Of a stretch of DNA of 61,809 nt, positions 61,776 through 61,809 are shown one piece after another. The stretch lies in the NCBI GenBank assembly GCA_008671135.1, contig RQAP01000021.1:1-61809 (forward strand), read 5' to 3'. The DNA is from Collinsella aerofaciens (GTDB taxonomy: Bacteria; Actinomycetota; Coriobacteriia; Coriobacteriales; Coriobacteriaceae). Position numbers and translations under genes: made by a program. The notes beneath the pieces are model-generated. The model worked only from the letters and a program-made list of their open reading frames with translations, did not search any database and was not told where the DNA came from. Position 1 is the first letter of the stretch. The number at the start of each line of letters is the position of its first letter.

Positions 61776-61809
61776 CCGGCAGGCAACGGCATCGCCCGCC
61801 CCTCAGCCC

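Overview
The window looks like a chromosomal segment of a Coriobacteriia gut anaerobe, most likely Collinsella. This rests on high-GC housekeeping genes, an anaerobic selenium/molybdenum enzyme repertoire, and abundant long-hairpin intergenic repeats. It is a reading of gene content only, since no database search was possible.

Layout. (1) 1-1.9 kb, + strand: the 3' part of a surface or secreted transglutaminase-like protein ending in DUF4214-like repeats. (2) 1.9-15.8 kb, - strand: a lower-GC, tightly overlapping glycan locus. In transcription order it encodes a NusG-paralogue antiterminator, a priming sugar-phosphate transferase, GT2, GT4, GT4, a Wzy-like polymerase, a DUF1919 protein, a GT32 protein, GT2, a pyruvyl transferase, a Wzx-like flippase, a MenD-like ThDP enzyme and an SDR. 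Its promoter lies between perfect 15-bp inverted repeats, a candidate invertible promoter. (3) 16-32.4 kb, core genes: thrS, a zinc-ribbon membrane protein, a GlpA-like/FAD-oxidoreductase/DUF1667 operon, an M24 peptidase, folC, valS, clpX, clpP, tig and tRNA-Leu. The gaps hold several families of long-hairpin repeats. (4) 32.5-37.8 kb: a molybdenum hydroxylase with its FAD subunit, then glutamate dehydrogenase. (5) 38.1-45.0 kb, - strand: a cytoplasmic molybdopterin oxidoreductase, selA, selB, selC (tRNA-Sec), a mobA-like gene and a DUF3343 gene. (6) 45.1-60.6 kb, - strand: a complete formate hydrogenlyase operon, hydN-fdhF-hycB-hyfBCDEFGHI-hycH-hycI-focA. (7) 60.9-61.8 kb, + strand: a RelB-type antitoxin with a PIN-domain partner.

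How the parts fit. Regions 5 and 6 form one functional block. FdhF has an in-frame TGA at codon 140 with a bacterial SECIS-like hairpin just downstream. SelA, SelB and tRNA-Sec are encoded nearby, a MobA-like protein may help make its molybdenum cofactor, and FocA moves formate. The hydrogenase carries three antiporter-like subunits (HyfB, HyfD, HyfF) plus HyfE, so it is of the Hyf (FHL-2) type, but it uses HycH/HycI-type maturation factors. No hyp genes, FhlA-like regulator or selD are visible.

Points most worth a second look are the candidate invertible promoter ahead of the NusG-like gene, two repeat families whose cores are conserved while their self-complementary arms differ, the orphan molybdoenzyme heading the sel cluster, and the active-site-altered PIN protein.
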